This document shows, piece by piece, positions 1 through 8,281 of a stretch of 64,000 nucleotides of DNA (position 1 is its first letter; each line of letters opens with the position of its first letter). Source of the DNA: Streptomyces bauhiniae. Its GTDB lineage: Bacteria; Actinomycetota; Actinomycetes; Streptomycetales; Streptomycetaceae. The DNA lies in contig NZ_SRRT01000001.1 in the NCBI RefSeq assembly GCF_004784475.1, positions 620,001-684,000 on the forward strand, written 5' to 3'. Under the pieces are notes generated by a model that saw nothing but the letters and a program-made list of their open reading frames with translations, had not been told where the DNA came from and did no database searches. The translations under genes and the position numbers were made by a program.

Positions 1-432
1 GTCCTCGGCCACCAGATCCTGAACTATCTGCACGTCTCGGTGCCGGCGCTGATGATCGCGGGCGGACTGCTGCTCCTGCTGATCGCGCTCGACCTGCTCA
101 CCGGCAAGACGGACGAGCCCAAGCAGACCAAGGACGTCAATGTCGCCCTGGTCCCGCTGGGCATGCCGCTGCTCGCCGGGCCCGGCGCGATCGTCTCGGT
201 GATCCTGGCCGTACAGAAGGCCGGAAGTGTCGCCACGCAGGTCTCGGTGTGGGCGGCGATTCTCGCCATCCATGTCGTGCTGTGGCTGGTGATGCGTTAC
301 TCGCTGCTGGTCATCAAGGTCATCAAGGACGGAGGTGTCGTCCTGGTGACACGGCTCGCGGGCATGATGCTCTCCGCGATCGCCGTGCAGCAGATCATCA
401 ACGGAGTCACTCAGGTGATCCGGGGAAGCTGA
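1..432 (+). CDS. MarC family integral membrane protein (5' truncated by the window edge)
   Basis: The open frame runs from base 1 to the TGA at 430-432 and has no start inside the window, so this is the C-terminal 143 residues. It is strongly hydrophobic, with about four membrane segments. The stretch PLLAGPGAI, following a short charged loop (GKTDEPKQTKD), is characteristic of MarC/UPF0056 proteins, a six-helix inner membrane family whose transport role is unproven. The name comes from the E. coli mar locus but the family is not a demonstrated drug exporter. An ATG at 40 is in frame but lies inside a membrane helix, so it is not a likely start. A perfect inverted repeat overlaps the stop codon. 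Confidence 0.88.
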   Translation, partial: VLGHQILNYLHVSVPALMIAGGLLLLLIALDLLTGKTDEPKQTKDVNVALVPLGMPLLAGPGAIVSVILAVQKAGSVATQVSVWAAILAIHVVLWLVMRYSLLVIKVIKDGGVVLVTRLAGMMLSAIAVQQIINGVTQVIRGS

Positions 433-453
433 GACTCGGCCTCGGCTTCCCCG
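421..453. terminator. Stem-loop at the end of the MarC gene
   Basis: CGGGGAAGC at 421-429 pairs perfectly with GCTTCCCCG at 445-453 around a 15-nt loop. The 5' arm and loop overlap the MarC stop codon. There is no U-tract. It lies between convergent genes (MarC and the 51-aa ORF), so it could stop transcription from both sides. Confidence 0.55.
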
Positions 454-475
454 GAAGGCTTGAGTGTCGTGCGCC

Positions 476-631
476 CTACGAGGCCGTGCAGCCTTCTGCG
501 GGGCGAATCCACAGGCGCTGGCCGATGGCGGCCGCCTGTTGCACGATCCGGTTGACGGAGGCGGCGTCCACGACGGTGCTGTCCACGGTCGAGCCGTCGA
601 CCTCGTCGAGTCGCATGATTTCGAAGCGCAT
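476..631 (-). CDS. Small conserved hypothetical protein, 51 aa
   Basis: Reading on the minus strand from the ATG at 631 gives 51 residues ending at the TAG at 476-478. The protein starts MRFEIMRLDEVDGSTVDS and contains VNRIVQQAAAIGQRLWIRP. The start is preceded by an excellent ribosome site (AAGGGAGAAG, about 5 nt before ATG). I recognise this as a small protein widely conserved in Streptomyces; no function is known to me. It has no membrane segment or cysteine motif and is mixed in charge. It converges on the MarC gene, and its promoter must lie in the AT-richer stretch 640-790 shared with the divergent NYN-domain gene. Confidence 0.75.
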   Translation of the reverse strand: MRFEIMRLDEVDGSTVDSTVVDAASVNRIVQQAAAIGQRLWIRPAEGCTAS

Positions 632-853
632 GAAGGCTTCTCCCTTCGTCTGGTCATCCTCCAGAGGAGAACTACTGGTGTGCGACGTGTTGTCGCGGTG
701 TCACATGTCTGGACAACGAACGGCCCACCGCAAACATTCCCTACGCTAAGGAAATTTTTTCACGGGCTAATTACTGTCCGGTAAAAAGACCGCGCGACGG
801 GACTGACGGGGACCGGTTGTGTTCGCAGCGTGACGGCCGGGACAATGGTCTCG

Positions 854-1747
854 ATGAACGAAGACTTGGCGGCTCTGGGTGCCCGCATCGACCACACCAA
901 CGAACTGCTCCAACGCATGCTCGTCGAGGTGGCGAAAACACCCTCCACCCACGCGATCTTCGTGGACGCGGGCTATCTCTACGCGGCCGCGGGCCGCCTG
1001 GTGGCCGGCACCGAGGACCGCCGCGCCTTCGACCTGGACGCCGAGGGCCTGATCGACGCGCTCATCGACAAGGCCCGCTCGATCTTCGCCGACAGCCGCC
1101 TGCTGCGCGTGTACTGGTACGACGGGGCCCGGCGGCGCATCCACACCGCCGAGCAGCAGTCGATCGCCGAGCTGCCCGATGTCAAGGTCCGCCTCGGCAA
1201 CCTCAACGCCCACAACCAGCAGAAGGGTGTCGACTCCCTGATCCGCACCGACCTGGAGTCCCTCGCCCGCCACCGCGCCATCAGCGACGCGGCACTCCTC
1301 GGCGGCGACGAGGACCTGGTCTCGGCGGTCGAGGCGGCGCAGGGGTACGGGGCGCGGGTCCACCTGTGGGGCATCGAGGCACCCGAGGGCCGCAACCAGG
1401 CCGAGCCGCTGCTGTGGGAGGTCGACAGCCAGCGCACCTTCGACCTGGAGTTCTGCAAGCCGTACGTCTCCCGCCGCACGGCCGCCGCCTACGAGGCCAC
1501 GGGCAGCCGGCCCACCCGCGAGGACGTGCGGTTCGTCGGCGCCCAGATCGCGGCGAAGTGGCTGGTCTCGCGGGGCCGGGACAGCCTGATGGAGCTTCTC
1601 CCCGGCCATCCGTACCTGCCCGGCTCGGTCGACCAGGACCTCCTGGTGGAGGCGGAAGGGCTGCTCCAGTACTCCCTGCGCGGCCAGGCCGACCTGCGCC
1701 GGTCCCTGCGGGACGGCTTCTGGGAGCACCTGCAGACGCAGTACTGA
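854..1747 (+). CDS. NYN (PIN-like) domain protein, putative RNase
   Basis: A protein of about 297 aa. The early stretch IFVDAGYLYAAAGR and the later ALLGGDEDLVSAVEAA provide the spaced aspartates of the NYN domain, a PIN-like fold found in metal-dependent ribonucleases. An RNase role is inferred from the family; no substrate is known. The N-terminus (LGARIDHTNELLQRMLVEV) looks like a short coiled coil. I chose the ATG at 854; in-frame ATG 845 and GTG 830 are alternatives and would add 3 or 8 residues. It is monocistronic and converges on the helicase gene, with a strong hairpin between them. Confidence 0.85.
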   Translation: MNEDLAALGARIDHTNELLQRMLVEVAKTPSTHAIFVDAGYLYAAAGRLVAGTEDRRAFDLDAEGLIDALIDKARSIFADSRLLRVYWYDGARRRIHTAEQQSIAELPDVKVRLGNLNAHNQQKGVDSLIRTDLESLARHRAISDAALLGGDEDLVSAVEAAQGYGARVHLWGIEAPEGRNQAEPLLWEVDSQRTFDLEFCKPYVSRRTAAAYEATGSRPTREDVRFVGAQIAAKWLVSRGRDSLMELLPGHPYLPGSVDQDLLVEAEGLLQYSLRGQADLRRSLRDGFWEHLQTQY

Positions 1748-1750
1748 CAG

Positions 1751-1795
1751 CAGTGAGGCCCGGCCTCCCCTTCGACAGGGAGCCGGGCCTCACTG
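1751..1795. terminator. Bidirectional hairpin terminator
   Basis: CAGTGAGGCCCGGC at 1751-1764 is perfectly complementary to GCCGGGCCTCACTG at 1782-1795, and the intervening CTCCC/GGGAG can extend the stem. It lies in the 55-bp gap between the convergent NYN and DEAD-box helicase genes and can serve both. Confidence 0.75.
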
Positions 1796-1802
1796 GTGCT
1801 GC

Positions 1803-4058
1803 TTACGCCTCGGTGGGCTCCACGGCCGCGACCTTGCGGGTGCGGCGGCGCGGCTTGGCCTCCGGCTCCTCGGTCGCCTGCGCCGGGATCTCCGACGCGA
1901 CGGCCTTGGCGGCGGCGGTCTTGCGGGTGCGGCGCGGCTTGGCCTCGGCGGCCTCCGTTACCTCGGCCGTCTCGGCGGCCTTGGCAGCGGCCGTCTTGCG
2001 GGCACGGCGGGGCTTGGCCTCGGCCTCGGTGGCCTCGGCCGGCTCCGTCGCGACAGCCTTGGCGGCGGTCTTGCGCGTACGGCGGGGCTTGGTCTCCGCG
2101 GCCTCGGCGCCCTCCGCCGTCTCGGCGGCCTTGGCAGCGGCCGTCTTCCGGGTACGGCGCGGCTTGGTCTCGGCCTCGGGGGCCTCGACCGCGTCCACGA
2201 CCGTCTCGGGGGCGACAGCCGCCTTGCGGGTGCGGCGCTTCGGCGCCTCGGCGACCGGCGCCTCCACGACAGCCTCGGGAGCGGCCTCCACGGCCTTGCG
2301 CGTACGGCGGCGCGGCTGCTTCGGGGCCTCGACCACGGCGGCCTCGGCGACCGCCTCCACGACCGCAGCCTCCACGACCGGCGCCTCGACGACGGCCTCG
2401 GCCACGGGAGCAGCCTCGGCGCGCTTGCGGGTGCGGCGGCGCGGCTCGGCGGGAGCCTCGGCCACGGCCTCCGGCGCCACCACCGTCTCGACCACAGCGG
2501 CGGGAGCGGCCGCAGCCTCGCCCGACCCGCCGCGCGTACGGCGGCGCCGGCGCGGGGTGCGGGGAGCCTGCGGCTCCTCGACAGAAGTGGTCTCCGCCGG
2601 GGCGGCACCGGCCTCCACCGGGGCACCGCCGCGCATGCGACGGCGACGGCGCGGAGTGCGCTCACCACGGTCCGACCGCTCAGAACGGTCCGAGCGCTCG
2701 GTGCGCTCCCGCTCCGGCGCGGCCTCGGGTCGCCCGCCACGGCCGGGACGGCCACCGCGCGCACCGCGGCCGCCGGTCTCGCCGAGGTCCTCCACCATCT
2801 CCGCGTCGAGCCCGGCGCGCGTGCGCTCCGAGCGCGGCAGGACACCCTTGGTGCCGGCCGGGATGTTCAGGTCGGAGAAGAGGTGCGGGGACGTCGAGTA
2901 CGTCTCCACCGGCTCGTTGAAGTCCAGCTCCAGCGCCTTGTTGATGAGCTGCCAGCGCGGGATGTCGTCCCAGTCGACGAACGTGACTGCCGTGCCCTTG
3001 TTGCCGGCGCGGCCGGTGCGGCCGACGCGGTGCAGGTAGGTCTTCTCGTCCTCGGGGGACTGGTAGTTGATGACGTGGGTCACGCCACCGACGTCGATGC
3101 CGCGCGCGGCCACGTCGGTGCAGACCAGTACGTCGACCTTGCCGTTGCGGAAGGCGCGCAGCGCCTGCTCGCGGGCGCCCTGGCCGAGGTCGCCGTGGAC
3201 CGCGCCGGAGGCGAAGCCCCGGCGCTGGAGCTGCTCGGCGATGTCGGCGGCGGTGCGCTTGGTACGACAGAAGATCATCGCCAGACCGCGGCCCTCGGCC
3301 TGCAGTATGCGCGCGATCATCTCCGGCTTGTCCATGGAGTGGCCGCGGTAGACGAACTGCTTGATGTTGGCGACCGTCGCGCCCGTGTCGTCCGGCGCGG
3401 TGGCGCGGATGTGCGTGGGGCGGGACATGTAGCGGCGGGCGAGACCGATGACCGCGCCCGGCATGGTGGCCGAGAACAGCATGGTCTGGCGCTTGGCCGG
3501 CAGCATGTTGACGATCTTCTCGACGTCGGGCAGGAAGCCCAGGTCGAGCATCTCGTCGGCCTCGTCCAGCACCAGGCACTTGACGTGGCTGAGGTCCAGC
3601 TTCTTCTGGCCCGCGAGGTCCAGCAGCCGGCCGGGGGTGCCGACGACGACGTCGACGCCCTTGTTCAGGGCCTCGACCTGCGGCTCGTAGGCACGGCCGC
3701 CGTAGATGGCGAGGACGCGCACATTGCGCACCTTGCCGGCGGTCAGCAGGTCGTTGGTGACCTGGGTGCACAGCTCGCGGGTGGGCACGACGATGAGCGC
3801 CTGCGGCGCGCTGGTCAGCGCCTCCGGGGCGGCACGGCCGGCCTCGACGTCGGCGGGAACGACGACGCGCTCCAGCAGCGGCAGGCCGAAACCGAGGGTC
3901 TTGCCCGTGCCGGTCTTGGCCTGGCCGATGACGTCACTGCCCGACAGGGCGACCGGAAGGGTCAGCTCCTGGATCGGGAACGGGTTGATGATGCCGACGG
4001 CTTCCAGCGCCTCGGCGGTCTCGGAAAGAATGCCGAGGTCACGAAATGTCGTAGTCAG
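1803..4058 (-). CDS. DEAD-box RNA helicase with long basic repeat tail; CTG start
   Basis: About 751 aa. The N-terminal two RecA domains carry the full motif set: Q motif (PFPIQE), Walker A AKTGTGKT, PTREL, TPGRLLDL, DEAD (near residue 165), SATMPG, HGDLGQGAREQALRAF, DVAARGIDV and HRVGRTGRAG, so an ATP-dependent RNA unwinding role is well supported. The remaining C-terminal third or more (DNA 1806-about 2800) is low-complexity, with about ten Arg-rich motifs such as PRRTRKTAAAKA separated by Ala/Glu/Val spacers, presumably an RNA-binding tail. The frame is open upstream only to a TGA and contains no ATG, GTG or TTG before motif I. The CTG at 4058 (Leu-Thr-Thr-Thr-Phe-Arg) has an AGAGG site 7 nt upstream and is the only sensible start. 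Confidence 0.9.
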   Translation of the reverse strand: MTTTFRDLGILSETAEALEAVGIINPFPIQELTLPVALSGSDVIGQAKTGTGKTLGFGLPLLERVVVPADVEAGRAAPEALTSAPQALIVVPTRELCTQVTNDLLTAGKVRNVRVLAIYGGRAYEPQVEALNKGVDVVVGTPGRLLDLAGQKKLDLSHVKCLVLDEADEMLDLGFLPDVEKIVNMLPAKRQTMLFSATMPGAVIGLARRYMSRPTHIRATAPDDTGATVANIKQFVYRGHSMDKPEMIARILQAEGRGLAMIFCRTKRTAADIAEQLQRRGFASGAVHGDLGQGAREQALRAFRNGKVDVLVCTDVAARGIDVGGVTHVINYQSPEDEKTYLHRVGRTGRAGNKGTAVTFVDWDDIPRWQLINKALELDFNEPVETYSTSPHLFSDLNIPAGTKGVLPRSERTRAGLDAEMVEDLGETGGRGARGGRPGRGGRPEAAPERERTERSDRSERSDRGERTPRRRRRMRGGAPVEAGAAPAETTSVEEPQAPRTPRRRRRTRGGSGEAAAAPAAVVETVVAPEAVAEAPAEPRRRTRKRAEAAPVAEAVVEAPVVEAAVVEAVAEAAVVEAPKQPRRRTRKAVEAAPEAVVEAPVAEAPKRRTRKAAVAPETVVDAVEAPEAETKPRRTRKTAAAKAAETAEGAEAAETKPRRTRKTAAKAVATEPAEATEAEAKPRRARKTAAAKAAETAEVTEAAEAKPRRTRKTAAAKAVASEIPAQATEEPEAKPRRRTRKVAAVEPTEA

Positions 4059-4261
4059 GGTTTTGCCTCTTCTTGTGTGCGCGGCGCGAGGCGAGCGCGG
4101 GGATCATGTCTGACCGTGCCGGGCACGTCGGCCGCCGTACGGGCGAACCAACTGGGGCAAGCCGTAAGACACGGGACCTTCGCCGACGCTCTAGCGCTCG
4201 AACCGCTAAGGATGTCCCTCCGCTCGCCGTACGCGCGGTGCCGTACGGCCCAGGAGGGCTG

Positions 4262-4414
4262 TCAGGTCGGAGCCGATCGGGCCACCGACCGGGCATCCTC
4301 ATACGTGCGCCACTGCCAGAAGGCGTTGAGCGCACCGAAAATCGTCGGCGCACTCAGCAGGCGCAATACCACCATACCCCGGATTGCCGCACACGCGATG
4401 GCCGAATTGGTCAC
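4262..4414 (-). CDS. Possible small hydrophobic protein, 50 aa
   Basis: A GTG at 4414 opens a 50-codon frame ending at TGA 4262-4264. The product has a hydrophobic middle (IRGMVVLRLLSAPTIFGAL) followed by NAFWQWRTYEDARS, which looks protein-like rather than random. No clear ribosome site is visible, so translation would have to be leaderless or start at the internal ATG (GMVVLRLL). It sits between the divergent helicase and ferritin-like genes, in a 422-bp gap (4059-4480) where nothing else was recognised. Treat it as a candidate gene. Confidence 0.4.
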   Translation of the reverse strand: MTNSAIACAAIRGMVVLRLLSAPTIFGALNAFWQWRTYEDARSVARSAPT

Positions 4415-4480
4415 GTAGTCGTGGTCACAGTGGTTGACCAGGGGCTTCCGGGACGGGTCGAGCGGGCTATTGTGCGCCTC

Positions 4481-5224
4481 ATGACTAGCTCTGACAAGCC
4501 TGAGAACCCGGAGAACGCGGGCGCCGCCACCGGTGTCGCCGCCCAGGACTGGGCGACGGCCGCGGCGGACCCGCAGTACCGCGCCGCCGTCGTGGACCTG
4601 CTCGGCGCGCTCGCGTACGGCGAGCTGGCCGCGTTCGAGCGGCTCGCGGAGGACGCCAAGCTGGCGCCGACCCTCGCGGACAAGGCGGAGCTGGCCAAGA
4701 TGGCCTCGGCGGAGTTCCACCACTTCGAGCGCCTGCGCAACCGGCTGACCGAGATCGGCGCCGAGCCCACCGCCGCGATGGACCCCTTCGTCGCCGCGCT
4801 GGAGAGCTTCCACAAGCAGACGGCGCCCTCGGACTGGCTGGAGGGCCTGGTCAAGGCGTACGTCGGCGACTCGATCGCCAGTGACTTCTATCGCGAGGTC
4901 GCCGCCCGCCTCGACGCCGACACCCGGGAACTCGTCCTCGCCGTCCTCGACGACACCGGACACGCGGAGTTCGCGGTGGAGAAGGTGCGCGCGGCCATCG
5001 ACGCCGACCCGCGTGTGGGCGGGCGGCTCGCGCTGTGGGCGCGGCGGCTGATGGGCGAGGCGCTGTCGCAGTCGCAGCGGGTCGTCGCGGACCGGGACGC
5101 GCTCTCCACCATGCTGGTCGGCGGGGTCGCGGACGGCTTCGACCTCGCGGAGGTCGGCCGGATGTTCACCCGGATCACCGAGGCGCACACCAAGCGGATG
5201 GCCGCCCTGGGCCTCGCGGCCTGA
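4481..5224 (+). CDS. Ferritin-like fold protein (MiaE-like diiron family)
   Basis: 247 aa, almost wholly alpha-helical. Glutamate/histidine pairs typical of the ferritin-like four-helix bundle appear as YGELAAFERL, ASAEFHHFERL and DDTGHAEFAVEKV, which would supply a diiron site. Actinobacterial members are usually labelled tRNA-hydroxylase (MiaE)-like or ferritin-like; the real substrate is unknown, so I do not assign a reaction. The start ATG at 4481 is preceded by an in-frame GTG at 4472 and lacks a good ribosome site. The gene ends 18 bp from the convergent 89-aa membrane protein gene. Confidence 0.85.
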   Translation: MTSSDKPENPENAGAATGVAAQDWATAAADPQYRAAVVDLLGALAYGELAAFERLAEDAKLAPTLADKAELAKMASAEFHHFERLRNRLTEIGAEPTAAMDPFVAALESFHKQTAPSDWLEGLVKAYVGDSIASDFYREVAARLDADTRELVLAVLDDTGHAEFAVEKVRAAIDADPRVGGRLALWARRLMGEALSQSQRVVADRDALSTMLVGGVADGFDLAEVGRMFTRITEAHTKRMAALGLAA

Positions 5225-5242
5225 CCTGCCGTCAGGAGGCGG

Positions 5243-5512
5243 CTACGCGGGCGCGGATCGCCGGCGGAGCCGCCCGGCCGGGCGCAGCAGCAGCGACAGG
5301 GACGCGGCGGACACGACGGCCGCGCCGAGCAGGGTGAGCAGGACCGGGGCCGGGCCCAGGGCGCTGTGCGTGACGAAGTCCCCGAAGAGCGCACCCGCCA
5401 CCGCGGTGGCGAAGACCAGCGGGCGGGTGGGCAGCCGGTGCGGCAGGCGGTGCGCCGCCGCGAAGGCGAGGACGAGTCCGAGCGCGGCCGAACCGAGCAC
5501 TTCGAGGATCAT
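5243..5512 (-). CDS. Small integral membrane protein, 89 aa
   Basis: Three hydrophobic segments (MILEVLGSAALGLVLAFAAA, VFATAVAGALFGDFVTHSAL, APVLLTLLGAAVVSAASLSL) separated by short basic loops (HRLPHRLPTR), ending in RPAGRLRRRSAPA. A GGGAGGG ribosome site precedes the ATG at 5512. It resembles a conserved Streptomyces hypothetical membrane protein next to the MiaE-like gene; no function can be assigned. Its stop converges on the neighbouring gene. Confidence 0.8.
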   Translation of the reverse strand: MILEVLGSAALGLVLAFAAAHRLPHRLPTRPLVFATAVAGALFGDFVTHSALGPAPVLLTLLGAAVVSAASLSLLLRPAGRLRRRSAPA

Positions 5513-5657
5513 CGAGGGGTCCCTCCCACGTCTGCGTGCTCATGCGGTCACCGTCCGACATACCCGTGACCTGCGCGTTGCAATCCTCCCCTGTGCCCAC
5601 CGTGTGCGCGAGCTGTGCGCGCCGGAGCAGCGAAAAGGGCAGCCAAAGGGCAGCGAA

Positions 5658-5689
5658 AAGGGCCCGGCGGCGAGTGCCACCGGGCCCTT
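5658..5689 (-). terminator. Hairpin terminator after the DUF3107 gene
   Basis: AAGGGCCCGG and CCGGGCCCTT form a perfect 10-bp stem around a short GC-rich centre, directly downstream of the DUF3107 stop on the minus strand. Confidence 0.7.
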
Positions 5690-5703
5690 GACGGGTGTCG
5701 CGC

Positions 5704-5931
5704 CTACAGCGTGCCGAAACCGACCTTGCGCGCGGTCGGCGCGCCGATCTCGACGTACGCCAGACGGTCCGCGGGGACCACGACCTTGCGGCCGCGCTCG
5801 TCCTCCAGGCTCAGCAGCGGCGACTTGCCGGCCAGGGCGTCGGCCACGACGCGCTCGACCTCCTCGGCGCTCTGACCGCTCTCCAGAACGATCTCGCGGG
5901 GCGCGTGCTGCACGCCGATCTTGACCTCCAC
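5704..5931 (-). CDS. DUF3107 family protein, 75 aa
   Basis: From the GTG at 5931 the product begins VEVKIGVQHAPREIVLES and ends TARKVGFGTL, a compact beta-rich protein that I recognise as DUF3107, found throughout Actinobacteria next to a TetR regulator. The GTG is preceded by GGAGGGACATAGCC, a good ribosome site; the longer frame back to 5988 has none. It lies 135 bp downstream of the TetR gene, in the same orientation. Function unknown. Confidence 0.88.
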   Translation of the reverse strand: MEVKIGVQHAPREIVLESGQSAEEVERVVADALAGKSPLLSLEDERGRKVVVPADRLAYVEIGAPTARKVGFGTL

Positions 5932-6066
5932 GGCTATGTCCCTCCGACGGTCAGTGATGTGCGCGTTCTGCCGCGCCGTACGCAGCACACATTAGCCCGG
6001 TGAGGGGACGCGCATGCTTCCGGCGGGAACGCCATCAGCGAACACGCCCCACCGGCGCGTCGGCGG

Positions 6067-6708
6067 TCAGTGGTGATCGGTGCCGTGCAGCGGGAAACCG
6101 GCGATGCCGCGCCAGGCCAGCGAGGCGAGCAACTGCACCGCCTGGTCGCGCGGCACGCTGCGGTCGCTGTGCAGCCAGGAACGCGCCACCACCTGGGCGA
6201 GACCGCCGAGCCCGGAGGCCAGCAGCATCGACTCCGCGCGGGACAGGCCGGTGTCCTCCGCGATGACCTCGCAGATCGCCTCGGCGCACTCGGTGGTCAC
6301 CTTGTCGACGCGCTCGCGCACGGCCGGCTCGTTCGTCAGGTCCGACTCGAAGACCAGGCGGAAGGCGCCGCCGTCGTGCTCGATGTACGCGAAATAGGCG
6401 TCCATGGTCGCCCGTACGCGCTGCTTGTTGTCGGTCGTCGAGGCGAGCGCGGCGCGCACGGCCTGGATCAGCGCCTCGCAGTGCTGGTCCAGCAGGGCCA
6501 GGTAGAGGTCGAGCTTGCCGGGGAAGTGCTGGTAGAGCACCGGCTTGCTGACTCCGGCGCGCTCGGCGATGTCGTCCATCGCGGCCGCGTGATAGCCCTG
6601 GGCGACGAAAACCTCCTGGGCAGCGCCCAGCAACTGGTTGCGCCGGGCTCGGCGCGGCAGACGGGTGCCGCGCGGGCGTGCTGCCTCTGTTTGCTCGATG
6701 GCTGTCAC
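6067..6708 (-). CDS. TetR/AcrR family transcriptional regulator
   Basis: 213 aa. The N-terminal HTH reads MDDIAERAGVSKPVLYQHFP, the classic TetR recognition-helix signature. The C-terminal two thirds is a helical ligand-binding region (about residues 75-213) with a conserved acidic stretch (FVFESDL-like: FRLVFESDLTNEPAVRERV). The GTG at 6708 follows GGGAGGCGGC; the frame continues upstream to 6804 without a better site. It stands in the same direction as the DUF3107 gene, a pairing seen in many actinobacteria. Ligand and targets unknown. Confidence 0.92.
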   Translation of the reverse strand: MTAIEQTEAARPRGTRLPRRARRNQLLGAAQEVFVAQGYHAAAMDDIAERAGVSKPVLYQHFPGKLDLYLALLDQHCEALIQAVRAALASTTDNKQRVRATMDAYFAYIEHDGGAFRLVFESDLTNEPAVRERVDKVTTECAEAICEVIAEDTGLSRAESMLLASGLGGLAQVVARSWLHSDRSVPRDQAVQLLASLAWRGIAGFPLHGTDHH

Positions 6709-6853
6709 GCCGCCTCCCAATGTCGTCCTCATGCGGGTGTCGGCCGCGCGGCCATCGTACTTTTCGGTAACCCCGGCGTGCGCGGTGCGAGCGCAGAATT
6801 TCACGTACCGGACGACGGCGAAAGCCGTGGCCCCGGCCCCGGTGCGCGCTCGG

Positions 6854-7081
6854 TCAGCGGTAGTCCTCCTCGTCGATCCTGACCACGCGGGCCTGCTCGA
6901 TGAGATCGCCCTCGCTGCCCCGGTCCGGGTCCACCTCGGTCAGCGGCTCGTCCCGCTCCTCCGTGAGGGGGGCGCGCTGCTCGACGGCGTCGTGCTCGGG
7001 GGCCTCCACATCGACGATCCCGGTCTCGGTGTCGTCGTCGGGGCTCTCGATCTCGTCCGGCTCGATGGGGTCGTGGGCCAT
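6854..7081 (-). CDS. Small acidic hypothetical protein, 75 aa
   Basis: Very acidic product (IEPDEIESPDDDTETG at the start, ARVVRIDEEDYR at the end), likely unstructured. The ATG at 7081 follows AAAGGGAGGCCGTC, a strong ribosome site. It resembles short acidic Streptomyces proteins rich in DP/EP motifs that share the end V-x-DEDDYR; the role is unknown. It is transcribed toward the TetR gene, and a 211-bp divergent region separates it from the hydrolase gene. Confidence 0.75.
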   Translation of the reverse strand: MAHDPIEPDEIESPDDDTETGIVDVEAPEHDAVEQRAPLTEERDEPLTEVDPDRGSEGDLIEQARVVRIDEEDYR

Positions 7082-7292
7082 GACGGCCTCCCTTTCTTCC
7101 AGCTTCGGTCCGGAAGTCTCTCTCCGGACCCTCCGGCTCGGGCGGGTACCCCGCGGCTGCGCTGTCATACGAGCCTAGGAGACCGCCCAGGGCCACGCCA
7201 CGCCGTCGGCGGTACCGGCCAGCGTTCCGGGCGTTGCCGCCTGTGAGGGCGAACACATGAGCTGCGGTGTGATCGTCTCGTAACATTGCCGC

Positions 7293-8273
7293 ATGTCTTC
7301 GACCGAGTCACCTTCCGTGCCGGCCGCGAGCGTGCTCCCCCGGGTCGCACCCGTAAGGGTGGGCGAGGGCGAGCGGATGAGGTCGGTGCGGCTGCCGGGG
7401 GTCACCCTTACGGTGCGCTCCCGGCCGCCCGCGCGGGAGGGGCTTCAGCCCGCGCTGTTCGTGCACGGGCTCGGCGGTTCCTCGCAGAACTGGTCCCTGC
7501 TGATGGCCGCGCTGGACGGGGTCGTCGACTCCGAGGCCGTCGACCTGCCGGGCTTCGGCGACTCCCCGCCGCCGGACGACGGCGACTACTCCGTCACCGG
7601 GCACGCGCGCGCGGTCATCCGCCACCTGGACGCGGCCGGACGCGGCCCGGTCCATCTGCTGGGCAACTCGCTCGGCGGCGCGGTCTCCACGCGCGTGGCC
7701 GCCGTCCGTCCGGACCTGGTGCGCACCCTGACGCTGGTCTCGCCCGCCCTGCCGGAGCTGCGCATCCAGCGCAGCGCGGTCCCCACCGCCCTGCTGGGCG
7801 TGCCCGGCGTGGCCGCGCTGTTCAACCGGTTCACCCGTGAGTGGACCGCCGAGCAGCGGGTGCGCGGGGTGACGGCCCTCTGTTACGGCGATCCCACGAT
7901 CGTGACGCCGGAGGCGTTCGGGTACGCGGTGGAGGAGCTGGAACGGCGCCTGAGGCTGCCGTACTTCTGGGACGCGATGACCCGTTCCGCGCGCGGGATC
8001 GTGGACGCGTACACGCTGGGCGGGCAGCAGGGGCTGTGGCGGCAGGCCGAGCGGGTACTCGCGCCGACCCTGCTGGTCTACGGTGGCCGTGACCAACTCG
8101 TCGGCTTCCGTATGGCCGCCAAGGCCGCCCGCTCCTTCAGGGACTCCCGTCTGCTGTCCCTGCCGGACGCCGGGCACGTGGCGATGATGGAATACCCGGA
8201 GCTGGTGGCCAGGGCGTTCCGCGAACTTCTCGCGGAGAGCGCCGCATCGGGCGCCACGGACGCGGAGAACTGA
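7293..8273 (+). CDS. Alpha/beta hydrolase
   Basis: 326 aa. The canonical alpha/beta-hydrolase fold motifs are present: oxyanion HGLGGSSQNW (about residue 58), nucleophile elbow GNSLGG (Ser about 130), acid in YGGRDQLVG and catalytic His in LPDAGHVAMMEYPE. There is no signal peptide, so it should be cytoplasmic. Substrate is not predictable; the family includes esterases, C-C hydrolases and epoxide hydrolases. It is followed 8 bp later by the DUF3152 gene, suggesting cotranscription. Confidence 0.9.
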   Translation: MSSTESPSVPAASVLPRVAPVRVGEGERMRSVRLPGVTLTVRSRPPAREGLQPALFVHGLGGSSQNWSLLMAALDGVVDSEAVDLPGFGDSPPPDDGDYSVTGHARAVIRHLDAAGRGPVHLLGNSLGGAVSTRVAAVRPDLVRTLTLVSPALPELRIQRSAVPTALLGVPGVAALFNRFTREWTAEQRVRGVTALCYGDPTIVTPEAFGYAVEELERRLRLPYFWDAMTRSARGIVDAYTLGGQQGLWRQAERVLAPTLLVYGGRDQLVGFRMAAKAARSFRDSRLLSLPDAGHVAMMEYPELVARAFRELLAESAASGATDAEN

Positions 8274-8281
8274 GGGCAGGG

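Noticed and set aside
817..3039. A 740-codon plus-strand frame over the NYN and helicase genes
   Set aside because: Both genes in this interval are clear in other frames; this one is Arg/Ala-rich antisense or out-of-frame sequence.
4434..4472. A -35/-10 promoter for the ferritin-like gene
   Set aside because: TTGACC is present at 4434-4439 but no -10 lies at the right spacing; I do not call it.
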